From: Cytospora piceicola
Lineage: Eukaryota > Ascomycota > Sordariomycetes > Diaporthales > Cytosporaceae
Assembly: GCA_023375675.1 (NCBI GenBank)
Contig: JALQBC010000018.1
Span: forward strand, 496,001-560,000
Direction: 5' to 3'
DNA: 64,000 nt
Shown: in pieces, positions 1 to 10,576 of the stretch
How positions within the stretch are numbered: position 1 is the first letter of the stretch
How the letters are laid out: every line of letters starts with the position of its first letter
Made by a program: the position numbers and the translations under genes
Notes under the pieces: model-generated
Seen by the model: only the letters and a program-made list of their open reading frames with translations
The model's database searches: none
Told to the model about the DNA's origin: nothing

Positions 1-2
1 CT

Positions 3-947
3 GACGATGTTTTGGCGAAGAGCATCTCTGCAAACGGATTCCCCGAATTACGAAACCTGCGCGTGCCCAACGATCCGGAAGGCCGGTTTCAAGCCCTGTG
101 CAGACCCAAGGAGCGCGTGGACTTCCCTAGCGATAGATTCCGCAACGGCCTCGGGAACCAGGCGACTGCGGGTAGGGTTCTGGGCAACGGCAACGGGAAT
201 AGCAGTACCATTGATTTAAACAACAGCCAGGCCACGGCAATGAGACGCCCATCGTCCTCAACGCAGTCATTTGGTGGCAGCGGCACAGACATCGCCATTG
301 TCAACCTGGACAGCCCCGGCGGACGACGCTCCTCATCGGAGACGAAAGACAGCGGTAAAGTCCTGTCCCTGCCGTCCCGCGAATTCGGAAGCGATCTCCG
401 CCAGGCGCGGCTCGCTGCCCAGGCACGGCTGGAGGCTGCCCGGCGCTCCCCCAAGTTCGAGGCCTGCGTCACAGACGAGGACGGCAAGCTCTTGGTAAGC
501 GAGGGGCTGGCCGGGTTCATCGGTGACGTGCGCAGCCAGATCTACTACTCTCTCGCGCCTGACGTGGGCGCGAGTGACGAGCGCGGCGGGCTGGCCGGCG
601 TTGCTCAGCTCCTCGGGGATGGCGGCGAGGGCCTGGCTGGCAGGGGCGACGCGAGCAGCATCGCGGGCGGGGGCTTCGGTGCTGGTACGGTGCCACTGCC
701 GCTGCCGAGTGTCGTGCCGGGGCGGGGGGATGAGTCGGCGGCGAAGGGAAAGCTGACGAAAAGTCATAATTCTGGTAATGGGAAGGGGAAGAAAGGGGAA
801 GGGGAGGCGGCCAAGGCCAAGGAAGGCTGTACAGGCCGGTGGAACAGTGATGCTGGCGCGGGACCTGTGGACAAGAAGGGTGTCAAGACGGAGCGGTGGT
901 GGCATGTGGAGAGGGGGCGTTGGAGGGGGAGGGTTGAGTTGTCTTGA
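3..947 (+). CDS. F-box/LRR-like protein, C-terminal part (5' truncated)
   Basis: The frame is already open at the first bases, so the N-terminus, where an F-box would lie, is outside the window. The visible 314 residues start with a leucine-rich-repeat-like end (GFPELRNLRVPNDPEG), followed by a low-complexity Ser/Gly linker, a charged helix (about residues 125-150), a Gly/Lys-rich stretch, and a compact end containing GCTGRW and WWHVERGRWRG before the stop. In my recollection of fungal F-box proteins, the NDPEG segment and the Trp-rich tail occur in one uncharacterised family. That would make it a substrate adaptor of an SCF ubiquitin ligase, but this is inference because the F-box is not visible. 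An upstream exon is expected outside the window. Confidence 0.6.
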   Translation, partial: DDVLAKSISANGFPELRNLRVPNDPEGRFQALCRPKERVDFPSDRFRNGLGNQATAGRVLGNGNGNSSTIDLNNSQATAMRRPSSSTQSFGGSGTDIAIVNLDSPGGRRSSSETKDSGKVLSLPSREFGSDLRQARLAAQARLEAARRSPKFEACVTDEDGKLLVSEGLAGFIGDVRSQIYYSLAPDVGASDERGGLAGVAQLLGDGGEGLAGRGDASSIAGGGFGAGTVPLPLPSVVPGRGDESAAKGKLTKSHNSGNGKGKKGEGEAAKAKEGCTGRWNSDAGAGPVDKKGVKTERWWHVERGRWRGRVELS

Positions 948-1747
948 TGATTGTCTTGGTGAGGTGAAGCAAGCAAAGAAGCAAGCAAGCAAGCAAGCAA
1001 GCAAGGAATTATACTTTGCAAGGACTCGTACTCCTGAGGGGGCAGAGCGTCGAGCCGAGACTTGCACGAAGCGAAATCTTGAAGAGGCCGCACGGCATGA
1101 GCTACGTCTGGGAGTTTGTTCTTTGGAGAAGGAGCGGTAGGTAGCAATTGGATGGACGTTTGGAGTTATGTTGGGTGGTTTAGCTGTAATATATAATGTG
1201 TTGAATCGAGAAGCAGTTATATGTCCATATGATGTTGGATATTGAGTTGAGGTGATTCATAGAGTCTGTCCCTCAAGTTCGTCTTGTTTGGTTTGGGGGG
1301 GGGGGCAACACTCCTGTTTCACTATTTCTTGCCCTAACCCTGGGGACCCTCTGAACGGGCTTCCACTGTAATTTGTAAGGCAGGCCGTTTTGCCGCTGAT
1401 TGCCGCCAATATCTTAGCGACGTCATCGCTGGAGCTCCAGAAGCCCGAGGCCGCATCGCAACGCCGAGCCCAGAATTTCTAGGGGACCAGCAAAAGGGAC
1501 CAGCAAAAGATATTGAATTGTCCGACCCGCTCACTCCGTTCCGCGCCCCAGACAGGCAACCACAAATCACCTTCGAATCACCTTCAAATCACCTTGACTT
1601 TTCTTTACTTCTTTACTTGTAATCTCTCCTTACCTACTACCCTCTAGCCGGCCTCAAGCAATATACGAAGAGGTCTTTAATAGATAATTCCTCCCCTGAA
1701 AGGAACCGAACCGGACAAGAGCAGCTACACACCGAATCATAATCATC
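948..1747. other. Intergenic: F-box gene 3' region and jac1 promoter
   Basis: No gene is seen. It contains a GCAA tetranucleotide tract (981-1005), a run of 11 G (1295-1305) and, from about 1560, the CT-rich leader typical of fungal promoters in front of the jac1 start codon. Confidence 0.6.
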
Positions 1748-2665
1748 ATGCCGAGGACCATCGTGAACCGCGAGCTGGCCGGCCTTTGCGCCTCGTGCGC
1801 GCAGGGGAGACTCGCACCCGCCGCGGCTACAGCTTCACGGCCAGCCGGGCTTGCGTCGCGGATGTACTCGACGGGACCAACATCAGCGACGTGTCTGCGA
1901 GCAGCCCCATCACCATCACAACCAACACCGCGACGTGGGCCGGCAACGCAGAGGAGGTGGCTGTCCGGGACCTCCGCCTCGCGGTCCCAGGGGACGACGG
2001 CCAGCCCCGCGGGGGGAGAGGAGGAGGAGGGGGGGCGGAACACGAGGACGACGGGACACAAGCCCCTGCCGTACTACGCCCTCTTCCCCCAGACCCTCCC
2101 CGGCGGCGCGCCCCCGGACGGGCCCTTCGACATCGACGTGCGGGCCCTGCGGAGGGAGTTCCTCCAGCTGCAGGCCGCGAGCCACCCGGACTACTACCAC
2201 TCGGCGCAGGTCGCAACGTCAGAGGGCTCCCCGCCGTCATCCTCGTCCTCGCACTCCGAGCCCCGCCGCAAGGCCGAGGCCCTCTCGAGCCACATCAACT
2301 CTGCCTACAGGACGCTGTCGTCGCCGCTGCTGCGCGCGCAGTACGTCCTGGCGGAGCGGTACGGCGTGGACCTGGCGGGCGACGAGGCGTCGAGGGCGAC
2401 GGGGCCGGCGGACCCGGCGCTGCTGATGGAGGTGCTGGAGGCGCGGGAGGCGATCGAGGAGGCCGCGAGCGAGGCGGACCTGGAGGGCGTGTCGGGGGAG
2501 AACGACGCGCGGGCCGAGGCGGCGGTGCGGGGGCTGGCCAGGGCGCTCGAGGCCGGCGACGTGCAGGCCGCCGTGCGCGAGGCCGTCCGCCTGCGGTACT
2601 GGGAGAACATCCGGGAGAGCGTGAGGGACTGGGAGGAGGGGGGGTCGGGCGTCGTGCATCATTAG
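1748..2665 (+). CDS. jac1: Mitochondrial J-domain co-chaperone Jac1/HscB
   Basis: A 305-residue intronless protein. Residues 1-100 are rich in Arg/Ala/Ser and poor in acid until about residue 90, as expected for a mitochondrial targeting sequence. The J domain starts near residue 107 (PLPYYALFPQTLPGG) and carries the HPD motif at 146-148. The C-terminal acidic three-helix region (about 225-300), ending in YWENIRESVRDWEEG, matches the HscB oligomerisation domain that binds the Isu scaffold. The family presents Isu-bound Fe-S clusters to the mitochondrial Hsp70 (Ssq1 in yeast, or the general Hsp70 in most fungi). The ATG at 1748 is the first one after the CT-rich leader. The insertion between HPD and the next helix (SPPSSSSSHSEP) is longer than in yeast. 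Codon use is strongly G/C-ending. Confidence 0.92.
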   Translation: MPRTIVNRELAGLCASCAQGRLAPAAATASRPAGLASRMYSTGPTSATCLRAAPSPSQPTPRRGPATQRRWLSGTSASRSQGTTASPAGGEEEEGGRNTRTTGHKPLPYYALFPQTLPGGAPPDGPFDIDVRALRREFLQLQAASHPDYYHSAQVATSEGSPPSSSSSHSEPRRKAEALSSHINSAYRTLSSPLLRAQYVLAERYGVDLAGDEASRATGPADPALLMEVLEAREAIEEAASEADLEGVSGENDARAEAAVRGLARALEAGDVQAAVREAVRLRYWENIRESVRDWEEGGSGVVHH

Positions 2666-3369
2666 GAGGGGACGGGGTTTAGGGGGCTTTAGGGGGTTGG
2701 TTTGTTTGTTGTTGTTGTTGCGGTTGTTGTTGTCGTGTGGCTGTGGTTTTGTTTTCATGGAAAGCGTGTGGGGTGCGGCTAGCATGTTAGATGCCCGCTG
2801 AGTTCGTTGCATGGGATTCCTCTCGAAATAGATATAGACGGGAGAGCCGGGAGAAAGAGGCCTTTTCAATGTCGACATCACCATTCTTGCTTGAATGGGA
2901 GGGAAAGCTGAACTTCTCTGCTACGTATACAAATGATTTGGACTTGTGTGAGTTGTCACAGCCTCCGGACTGACAGAGCCCCTGATATAGTGCGAAACCG
3001 GTTTCGAAACTCACGGTTACGAGATGACAACCTTCAATGATGACGCATCGTCGTTTTATTAGGAATAGAGACGTGCCTTGCTGCTGTAAACACCTTCCGA
3101 GCCTAGTCACCCTGAGGCGGGGCAACAGGGGTTTCCCACCTCCCAAGCAAGATTACATTGTTCCGCCAACTTGAGCCGGGCCAAAAGTAAAGATCGTCGG
3201 AGGGCGTAAGGAAAAGAGAGGGAACGAATAACAAGCAGAACAGAGGTACTGTCGATCAACTTAAAACAACATGAGTGGATTTCTTGTATCCGTGAGCCAA
3301 GAATGGCCCTCCCTTGGTATCATCGCATAAAACACGAACACATAATCCCCCCATCCTCGTTCTCGATTA
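2666..3369. other. Intergenic between convergent jac1 and the SNF2 gene
   Basis: This is shared 3' space: jac1 ends at 2665 on the plus strand and the SNF2-type gene ends at 3370 on the minus strand. A GTT-rich low-complexity tract (2700-2735) follows jac1. I see no gene. Confidence 0.6.
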
Positions 3370-6300
3370 CTACCAATCTATTCGCACAGACTTATTCCGC
3401 CTCAGGCTTGATCTACTCATAAGATCCACCGTAAAAGCGATGCGACGGGATAAGCGAGCCCGCTCCATGGGACGAGGCCGGCCGGTGTCCCTGTCATTCT
3501 GAGGCTCATCATTCTCTGCAGAGCGCTTGCCCTTCGCCTTCGCGGAAGCGGCAGTATGCGGCGGGTCCTCCAGCAGGATGTCGTCGTCAGGATAGGGAAT
3601 CCCGCGGCCGAGGTCGTGATTGAGAATATACAGTGGCACTGCGAGCGGTGCCATCTGGTTGGGCCAGTCATCGACATCGACGTCTGGCAGCGGGATGATC
3701 CTCGGGTTGAGGATCCACTCGTAGAGGGTCTTGTCGTCCAGAATGGACTTGCAGCTGCGGTGTTCCGCCCGTGTCATATTCTTCTGGCGCTCCATGATCA
3801 CCTCCTCGAGGCTGTCCCTAAGCACCAGCGTCTCGACCGTGACCTTCATCTGCTGGCTGATCTGCCTCACCCTGCCGATGGCCCGCGCCTCGACCTGTGG
3901 GTTCAGCACGGGGTTGATGAAGTAGATGCGCGAGGCGGAGCGCATGACGAGGCCGAAAGCTGCCTGAGAAATGTCCACGAGCATGACGCGGGACTTGCTG
4001 TTGTTGTTGAACGTCGAGATGTACTGGGACCGTCGGTCCGCAGAGATGCCCTGCGCGTAGATGAGATGGTGGACCTGGAGTATTTCCAGAATCTCGGCCA
4101 GGTACCATGCGACGTTGTTGTTTTCGTAGAAGATCAGGATCTTCTCGTCGCCCTGGTGCTTCACGATCGCGTCGACAAGGTATGACAGCTTCGCGGAGCA
4201 GGTCGATATAAGGGTGGCTGCCAGCGGCACCGCGATCTCCGGGTCCTCGCCCGGTGTCTCTGAGGGCGTCGGGAAGCCCTTGTCAGCATCCTTGATGGAC
4301 ATGTCGTGGAGCTTCCTCAGGCTGACATGATCCTCTCCAAGGCTCCTATTGCCCGCAAGATTGTTCTCGGCCTTTGAGTTCTGTTCGAGGTAGTAGCGCC
4401 AGACTGCCTGGGCAGTTCTGATCAGCTCCCGATTGGTACGCACGAGCACGCTGTTGTTCTGTGCGGGTGCTATGGACAAATCCGCGCCCATGCCGCCGGG
4501 GAAGTCCCTGATCTGAATGGGCATCTCATGTAACAGATTGGCTGCTTTCTTGAATGCATTTTGGACAGCAACCTTCCCGAATGCGATTGCTGCCCTGAGC
4601 AGGTTCTCGTCGGCGTCGGTGATCGGCACTTCCCTCTTGTCCAAAAACTCCTCGGCCTCCTCGACGGACCTCTGGATCTCATCGCTCGTGAAGAATTGGC
4701 CGCCGAAGAAGCTGGCCTGCCGCAGGTTGTGGATCATTTGGAGCAAGCTCTTTCGGTTCCGCTGGTGGAAGAAATAGTCCTGGTCTTGGCGCTGGGACTG
4801 CACGGCGTTGAAGATGATTATCATCGAGAAGAGATTCATCGAGAGTTTGTCCTGATACGACCCCTCAAGCTTCACCACTTTGGCTTCGACAGTTGGAAGC
4901 ATGAGGCTGACTTCGGGGAGCCGGTGACGAACAACCAAGGAGTTCAGACTGGACCGGAGACAATCATGACTGCCTTTGCTCTTTGAGCTGTGTTTCGGTT
5001 GCATCACATAAACCCTCCAGTCGGCAAGGGTATCTCTCTCATCTAGTACGGCCATCAAGCTCCATTCGGCAAGGGTATAGGGCGGGAGAGGTATATCTCC
5101 ATCATCTAGTACGGTGTTTGACCAAGGCCGAGCCTTTAGGTACCATGTCGCGATCGCTCCAATTCGCTCTAGATCCTTGCTTTCGTGTTCAGCAAAAGAT
5201 CTCGCACCCATCTCTGGTTCTTCCGTTCCAAACAAGCCCTTCGATGGTGTTCCTGTTACAATCCATCGGGCGGTTATCTGGAGACTGTCAAGGAGTTGAA
5301 GTATAGATGTCTTGGGGCCGTGAAGCTTCACGTTTCCAATCTTGTTGCCTTCGTCAACGATGCAGCGCTTGAAGTGCATGAAGTGGATTAAGCCAAGTGA
5401 AACAACGTTTGTGCCCCTAACAAAGCCCTCCAAGTAATTCACTGTGCAGAGGATGATATCGTAGTATACCAGTTCTTTGGCCGGAGGCATATCTTTGTTG
5501 TTTTGGACTGAAAGAGTTCGGAGGCCACTAGTGTGCTTCGATATTTCTTGTTCCCACTGCTTGAGAAGATTTACTGGGACAACAACAAGAGTTGCGTGGC
5601 TCAGATAGATCTTGCGAGAGCGTGGGATGACCTCGTTTGTGTATTCTTGATACCCCGGCTTGCGGACCTCAGGAAGTGGCAGGCAGTACGATCCTAGGTT
5701 CCTCTCCAGCGCGCGGATGCAATTCACATTGCCCGAGTCTATGTAGCCTTTCCATGGAGCGGCATTGTGGGTGGCCACCGTGGCTGCCATGTCCATCAAA
5801 GATCCGAGCTTGCGACGGAAAATGAGTTTGTTGCCCTGGTACAGGTCAGGTACGGCTGCAGGTTGGTACCTCGTTGCGGCGATGAGCGCGAGGCAGATGA
5901 GAGTCTTCCCAGAGCCCATTTCCTCGGCCAGTATGCCGCCGTGTACCTCGTCGTAGTAGCAAGGCTCTCTGAACGCACTGCCATCAACAGAGTTGTAGTA
6001 CCATAATTTGCCATCCTGGTCCATGACCTCGACAAGCCGCGGGTCGAGAACTTGGCCAGACTGGACCTCTTTCTGATACATGAGGGCCGCAGAGCGACAT
6101 TGGTAAGGATACATCTCTGTGGTTATGCCTTCGACAGTGCTTGAGAGGAGCTTGGACATGACCTTCTTAGGAAGACCATCTGCCACCGATCGGACATCGG
6201 GTCTGGGAGATGGAATGGTATTGAACATCTCGAGGAGCGACATGTCCTCGTCGGCGTCGTTGTCCACAAGGCTTTCGCGTGCTTCCTTGGCTCTGGGAGA

Positions 6301-6630
6301 GAGGACAGGGGAACTCAGAGCCCCGTCATGTCTTGTTAGTCCGTTCCATGTGACCGAGGAGTAATCGAGGGACAAAAGCAAGGCCTGCCTCTTCTCGCGA
6401 AGTTGCGGGTCTGTACGACTGATGGTGTCATTGTAGGAGTCGTCAGGAAGAACGAAAACACGAGAGATAACAGTGTCCTCATCGTCGTTACTGACCATGG
6501 ACTCGATGCGAATCCAATTGTGCTGTGAGAGGGGGTCGAAGGGACGCAAGGTCTTTTCCAGGTCGACAAGTGGGTAAACGAGACACCCTGCAGGAATACG
6601 CGCCCGCTCAAGGTCGTCGGCGGTCGCCAT
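3370..6630 (-). CDS. SNF2-family DNA-dependent ATPase/helicase-like protein
   Basis: A 1086-residue intronless protein starting at the ATG at 6630 (good context, CCATGG). The frame stays open 16 codons further upstream, but that ATG is less likely. Visible SF2 motifs: Walker A GGILAEEMGSGKT (K242); motif II VDEGN, where SNF2 proteins usually have DEGH or DEAH; motif III WIVTGTPSKG; then, after a roughly 300-residue insertion, a C-terminal helicase half with ILIFYENNNVAWYLAEIL, a VMLVDISQAAFGL segment and the arginine-finger motif ARAIGRVRQ. The split lobes resemble the Rad5/SHPRH side of the SNF2 family, but I see no RING finger between them. The tail is basic. It probably acts on chromatin or stalled DNA; the specific role is unknown. 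Its upstream neighbour is a same-strand acetyltransferase 0.7 kb away, with no sign of co-regulation. Confidence 0.85.
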   Translation of the reverse strand: MATADDLERARIPAGCLVYPLVDLEKTLRPFDPLSQHNWIRIESMVSNDDEDTVISRVFVLPDDSYNDTISRTDPQLREKRQALLLSLDYSSVTWNGLTRHDGALSSPVLSPRAKEARESLVDNDADEDMSLLEMFNTIPSPRPDVRSVADGLPKKVMSKLLSSTVEGITTEMYPYQCRSAALMYQKEVQSGQVLDPRLVEVMDQDGKLWYYNSVDGSAFREPCYYDEVHGGILAEEMGSGKTLICLALIAATRYQPAAVPDLYQGNKLIFRRKLGSLMDMAATVATHNAAPWKGYIDSGNVNCIRALERNLGSYCLPLPEVRKPGYQEYTNEVIPRSRKIYLSHATLVVVPVNLLKQWEQEISKHTSGLRTLSVQNNKDMPPAKELVYYDIILCTVNYLEGFVRGTNVVSLGLIHFMHFKRCIVDEGNKIGNVKLHGPKTSILQLLDSLQITARWIVTGTPSKGLFGTEEPEMGARSFAEHESKDLERIGAIATWYLKARPWSNTVLDDGDIPLPPYTLAEWSLMAVLDERDTLADWRVYVMQPKHSSKSKGSHDCLRSSLNSLVVRHRLPEVSLMLPTVEAKVVKLEGSYQDKLSMNLFSMIIIFNAVQSQRQDQDYFFHQRNRKSLLQMIHNLRQASFFGGQFFTSDEIQRSVEEAEEFLDKREVPITDADENLLRAAIAFGKVAVQNAFKKAANLLHEMPIQIRDFPGGMGADLSIAPAQNNSVLVRTNRELIRTAQAVWRYYLEQNSKAENNLAGNRSLGEDHVSLRKLHDMSIKDADKGFPTPSETPGEDPEIAVPLAATLISTCSAKLSYLVDAIVKHQGDEKILIFYENNNVAWYLAEILEILQVHHLIYAQGISADRRSQYISTFNNNSKSRVMLVDISQAAFGLVMRSASRIYFINPVLNPQVEARAIGRVRQISQQMKVTVETLVLRDSLEEVIMERQKNMTRAEHRSCKSILDDKTLYEWILNPRIIPLPDVDVDDWPNQMAPLAVPLYILNHDLGRGIPYPDDDILLEDPPHTAASAKAKGKRSAENDEPQNDRDTGRPRPMERARLSRRIAFTVDLMSRSSLRRNKSVRIDW

Positions 6631-7358
6631 GGCGGGTTGTAGGTGAGACTGGCAGGGAAGAAGGAGAGCTTCGACCAAGCAAGCAGTTTGCAGTCTTGAT
6701 TCAAAGAGGTCCAGTCATAGAGGAAAGGAAGGTTGGATATGTTTGGAGACAGGAATGGTGGTGATGATGATGATGATGCTGATGTGAAGGAGTGTGCGAT
6801 AATATTTTCCACGATTAGGAAGAAAAGCCCTGGAGGATATTATAAAAGCTGCATAGGGCTACATACTTAGGTAGGTACTTACTGAGGTACCGCTTGGGTA
6901 CATCAATCGATAGGGTTTGGTTGTGGTTGCCTAGAGCGTGACCTCAGGAGGAAGTGAAGTTGATGGTTAAATAGTAGAGAAGTTTAGGATTGCGGTCCAG
7001 CATTGTGCACTAAACCCTACAAGGCAGAGGCAATACCTATCAAGCCTATTAAGTATCTCTTGGGCAATGCACCTGGGTACCTACCTAACCTGCCTAAGTA
7101 AGTACTCCAGTGGGTATCTTTCGAGCATCCATCTGGGCGATTCTCACTATCTCAGCTGGCCTGCAATGCCAACTACTGTCGACACAGTTCAAAGAGGCCC
7201 TGTGGGCGATGGGGCAGTTCACCCACGGAGAGCCTTCGGTGAGTATTATACAACTCTATGCCCACCGAGACCTCCCCGATGACGAGCCTTCAGAGGGTGT
7301 TCGAGACTACAAATATTAGGCAGAGGTATTTCCCGACTCCCCGAGGGTCCTCCTACGA
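6631..7358. other. Promoter region of the SNF2-type gene
   Basis: It contains a TGATGA-type tract just upstream of the start codon (6755-6785, plus-strand reading) and a cluster of TAGGTAGGTAC / CTACCTAACCTGCC motifs at 6865-6900 and 7075-7110. No gene is seen. Confidence 0.5.
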
Positions 7359-8172
7359 TCAAACCTCCATTCTCATGAGAGTCCCTAGCCAGGGCGCCTT
7401 GTCTTTCCTAGGGAGACTGAAGTCATCTATCACCTGGAAGCCTTGCCGCGTATAGTAACTGCCAGGGCATATTTAGTCTTCGACGCTCATATGCAGTCTC
7501 TAAGCAGAAGGGGGGCAGGGGGAGGGGGAGGGGGCACGAAACCAACCCAATAAGTCTCTTGTCATTGCCCGCCCATCCATCTACAAACAGAGCCCCCCTT
7601 TGGTTTCTCTGCCCATACTCCCTGATTCCTTGGACCAGCATGACGCCACAACCTTTTCGAAAAGCACTGCTTATGCGGTGATCCGCCGCCATCACCTCGA
7701 TGTAAATACACGAATCCCGATCTACATCTTCAATGCTGAGGTGTTCTTGCGACGCAATGTACTGGGGAAACCAGTCTTCGCGAACAAAGGCAAACCCAAC
7801 GGATAAGACATGTTTGCCATCCTCGGGCCTGATCCGTGTCTGAAGCTCGTGGCGCCTATCGGCGGAGTTGAGTATCCCGATACTCGAGCCTGGCCTGCCC
7901 TCTTCCGCCTCAGCTGGAAGTTCGACCTCCACGACAAAGATGCGAAGTGCCTCGCCCTGTCCCGTCAACCGATAGGTCTCGGCGTCCCTGACCTGTTGCG
8001 ATGTCTCGTTCATCCAGCCATCTCGCTCGGAGAACGGCGTTGAGCCCCACATCTCGTGGCTGCCGATGGAGGCCAGATACGGCAGGGCGGAGTCGAAAGC
8101 GGCGAGGATGAACCTGTCATCGCCAAATAAGCTATCCGCCTCTCTGACAGAGAATTGAAGTGGCGTGGACAT
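7359..8172 (-). CDS. GNAT-like N-acetyltransferase domain protein
   Basis: Two exons, 8172-7547 and 7458-7359, joined across an 88-nt intron (7459-7546, GTTGGT..TGGCAG), give 241 residues. I chose the start MSTPLQFSVREADSLFGDD because the open frame upstream of it has no family-like residues. The splice is supported by what follows it: KRLIG joins directly to YYTRQGFQVIDDF and then PWLGTLMRMEV-stop, which is the usual end of a fungal GNAT-like family and is lost without splicing. The N-terminal FDSALPYLASIGSHEMWG segment is also typical. GNAT enzymes transfer acetyl groups from acetyl-CoA to amines; the substrate cannot be told. The intron is CT/poly-pyrimidine-rich on the coding strand. Confidence 0.75.
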
Positions 8173-9180
8173 TGATAGTTGAAGGTAAGAGGCAAAGAAA
8201 GGACTGGGACTCCAGGGATGGACTGTAAATGTCGTTAGGTCAAGGGGAACTTGGGAACTTGGGAACTTGGGATGGGAAGTGCACGGAAGAGAAATAGCCG
8301 CCCAGGACAACCCCAACCACACCTAATCCAGACATGTATGATACCAATATCAAAGAGGAGGCTCTTTCGAAGGATTCAAACCTGTTTAGAAATGGGCAGC
8401 TGGGAACCGAGACGTCTCACAACTGTGGCTTGCAGAGCCCCATACTTTATGGTGCTTGGTCCCACTTTATTCAACCCCACCCACGACTTCACTTCAAACT
8501 CATGAGAGGCGTGCCCACTCAGCTTTCACCTCAAACTGCCAAGACTTCCGGCTGAAGAGCTGCCCACGTGCCGGGATGTTGACCCTCCCAGTATAAGCTC
8601 TCAGACAGTTCGCTCAAAGAGGAGCGCTTGCCTGCAGAGAGACATGGAAGAAGCCAATAGGGAGGACCAGCCACGTGCAAAGGGGCCAGGGGCAAGAGCA
8701 AGGGGCTTGGTCCTCTGTACTGTGTACGGCCATCTGGAACAGGAGGTCGATGTCGTCTTGGCAGCATGTCGATCCCGAGGAGCCACAGAAGCTTAAGCCT
8801 GACCTTATTTGAGCCTCAAGCGGGCCGTGGGTGGTGATCAACCAGTACGGGTTCCTTTTCCAATCGTCTGCAGATCATGGAGCAGAGAGACATGGAAGAG
8901 GAACTTCCACGAAAGAATGTTAGATCTATGAAAGAACATAAGCTTCTGACATATGCATCACAGAAAACACCCCAGTATGTAGCCATTGATGGTACTGCCC
9001 AAGTCCAGTGGGTTTGTCCAAGATCCTCAGCGCCCCCCCTTCCCCCCCAAAAAGGATCAACCTGGGAAATCTAATCAGTAATCCGGGGTAAGTAGACCTC
9101 TCCGACGTGCCGCCTTCCTCCCCTGTCGCCTTCATCTACAGTTCCCTTTTGCGGTCGCTTCCGTCGTGAGACTTTAAAGG
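8173..9180. other. Intergenic, upstream of the acetyltransferase
   Basis: No gene is seen. An 18-nt direct repeat (GCAGAGAGACATGGAAGA) lies at 8634-8651 and 8882-8899, about 250 bp apart. Confidence 0.5.
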
Positions 9181-9224
9181 GTTTTGGTGTGTTTTTTTGG
9201 CGTTCTCCGTTTCGGTTAACGCCA

Positions 9225-9309
9225 CTGTTTCTTCAGAGCAAAATGTCACCCCCCCCCTGTCAATTCGGTTTCTCCCCCCCCCTCCTGGAACTTCAAACTT
9301 CAACATAAA
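9225..9309 (+). repeat. Left terminal inverted repeat
   Basis: Begins CTGTTTCTTCAGAGCAAAAT and contains two C-runs. It is mirrored by 9785-9870. Confidence 0.8.
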
Positions 9310-9784
9310 ATATACAATTTCTACTATAACTCAGTGTATATACTATAAAATACGCCGATATATATATCACAATACTCCTTATAGTATCGCGATTAATATA
9401 ATATATATATTACTATAAAGTATACTTTTAAAAGCTTATAATTTAAAGATTTAGCTAAAATATTATATATAATTTTATATTATTACCTTATTAACTAATA
9501 ATAAACTTAACAACTATAGTTACCTTACTTTTACGAGTAATATATATCTTATAATATTATAAATATATAAATTTAAGTCTTTATTATAAGAATATAAAGA
9601 TATATATTAAGTTTTATATTTAAAAAGCGTTATAACTCTTATATATTAGTATTATATAAGTAAGTTAACTAAGTATATTAATAGATATAGTACTCTTGGA
9701 TTAAAGCTATTAAATAATATAAAATATATAACTTTAGCTATTAAAATGGTAGAGATATTAGTAAAAGTATGTGAAATAATGAAG

Positions 9785-9870
9785 TTTATGTTGAAGTTTG
9801 AAGTTCCAGGAGGGGGGGGGGAGAAACCGAATTGACAGGGGGGGGGTGACATTTTGCTCTGAAGAAACAG
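9785..9870 (-). repeat. Right terminal inverted repeat
   Basis: Reverse complement of the left arm, with one to two extra G in the homopolymer runs. Confidence 0.8.
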
Positions 9871-10576
9871 CAGTTTCACGGCAAGTGTCATATTCTCCCC
9901 CCTATATGGAGTTTCACCCAGTGCCCCGAACCTCGGCATTTTCTCCGAACATCACCGTAGATGCTTCTCGGTGCCTATGCTATCGCTTCTTCCTCTCCTC
10001 GGTTTCGTCTGAGCTCTGAATCGTCGCATGTCGCCCATTACAGCCAGTTGAGGTTGGTAAACCTCTTGGCACCCACGGATTTGCCTCGCCACACCAGCAC
10101 AGCCCGTCTCATGGGGCACCATTCTCCTAGGACCTCAGTCCAATAGTTGACGATTCCATGGGTTGAAGACATATGCGCCGGCTGCGGTGGATGCAGTGCT
10201 ACACCGCGGGATCCCTGGCACGGCTGGGAGTTTGAGATCGGGGGGCAAAGACTGGTTGATGTCTGTATCAAGGTGCTCAATAGCCGTTAGCCGCCGTCGT
10301 GGTGTGGACTGCCGGCGTCACCAGCGATCGAAAAGCCTCGCTCACGGCCACGAGTATTAATATGGGCCAGAGTTCCCATCTGTTCATTCATTCCATTCCA
10401 TCCTCATCAGCATCCACAGCAGTCTCCTCTTCTTCTCCATCCCAAGGCAGGCCCTTCTTTGCTTCTCTCTACTATCTTTCAAGTCACGACACATCCAATC
10501 ATTTCTCCTTATTTCAGTCACTAAGAGGCATATTTACTTGAAAATCTTCCTCAACACAGACCCCAAAGTCGTCAAG
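9871..10576. other. Promoter of the GEgh16-like gene
   Basis: No gene is seen. From 10370 on there is a strongly CT-rich leader (TCATTCATTCCATTCC...) running into the start codon at 10577. Confidence 0.5.

Larger units (their letters stand above)
9225..9870. mobile_element. AT-rich element with ~85-bp terminal inverted repeats (MITE-like or DNA-transposon relic)
   Basis: The left arm 9225-9309 (CTGTTTCTTCAGAGC...CTTCAACATAAA) and the right arm 9785-9870 are reverse complements, differing mainly in the length of two C/G runs. Between them lie about 475 bp of nearly pure A/T with no coding potential. The arms themselves have normal base composition. I see no clear target-site duplication at the ends (AACGCCA on the left, CAGTTTC on the right). 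The structure fits a non-autonomous terminal-inverted-repeat element or a deleted transposon whose core was degraded toward AT. Confidence 0.7.

Noticed and set aside
3556..4185. 209-codon antisense frame in the SNF2-type gene
   Set aside because: Shadow of the long sense frame with helicase motifs.
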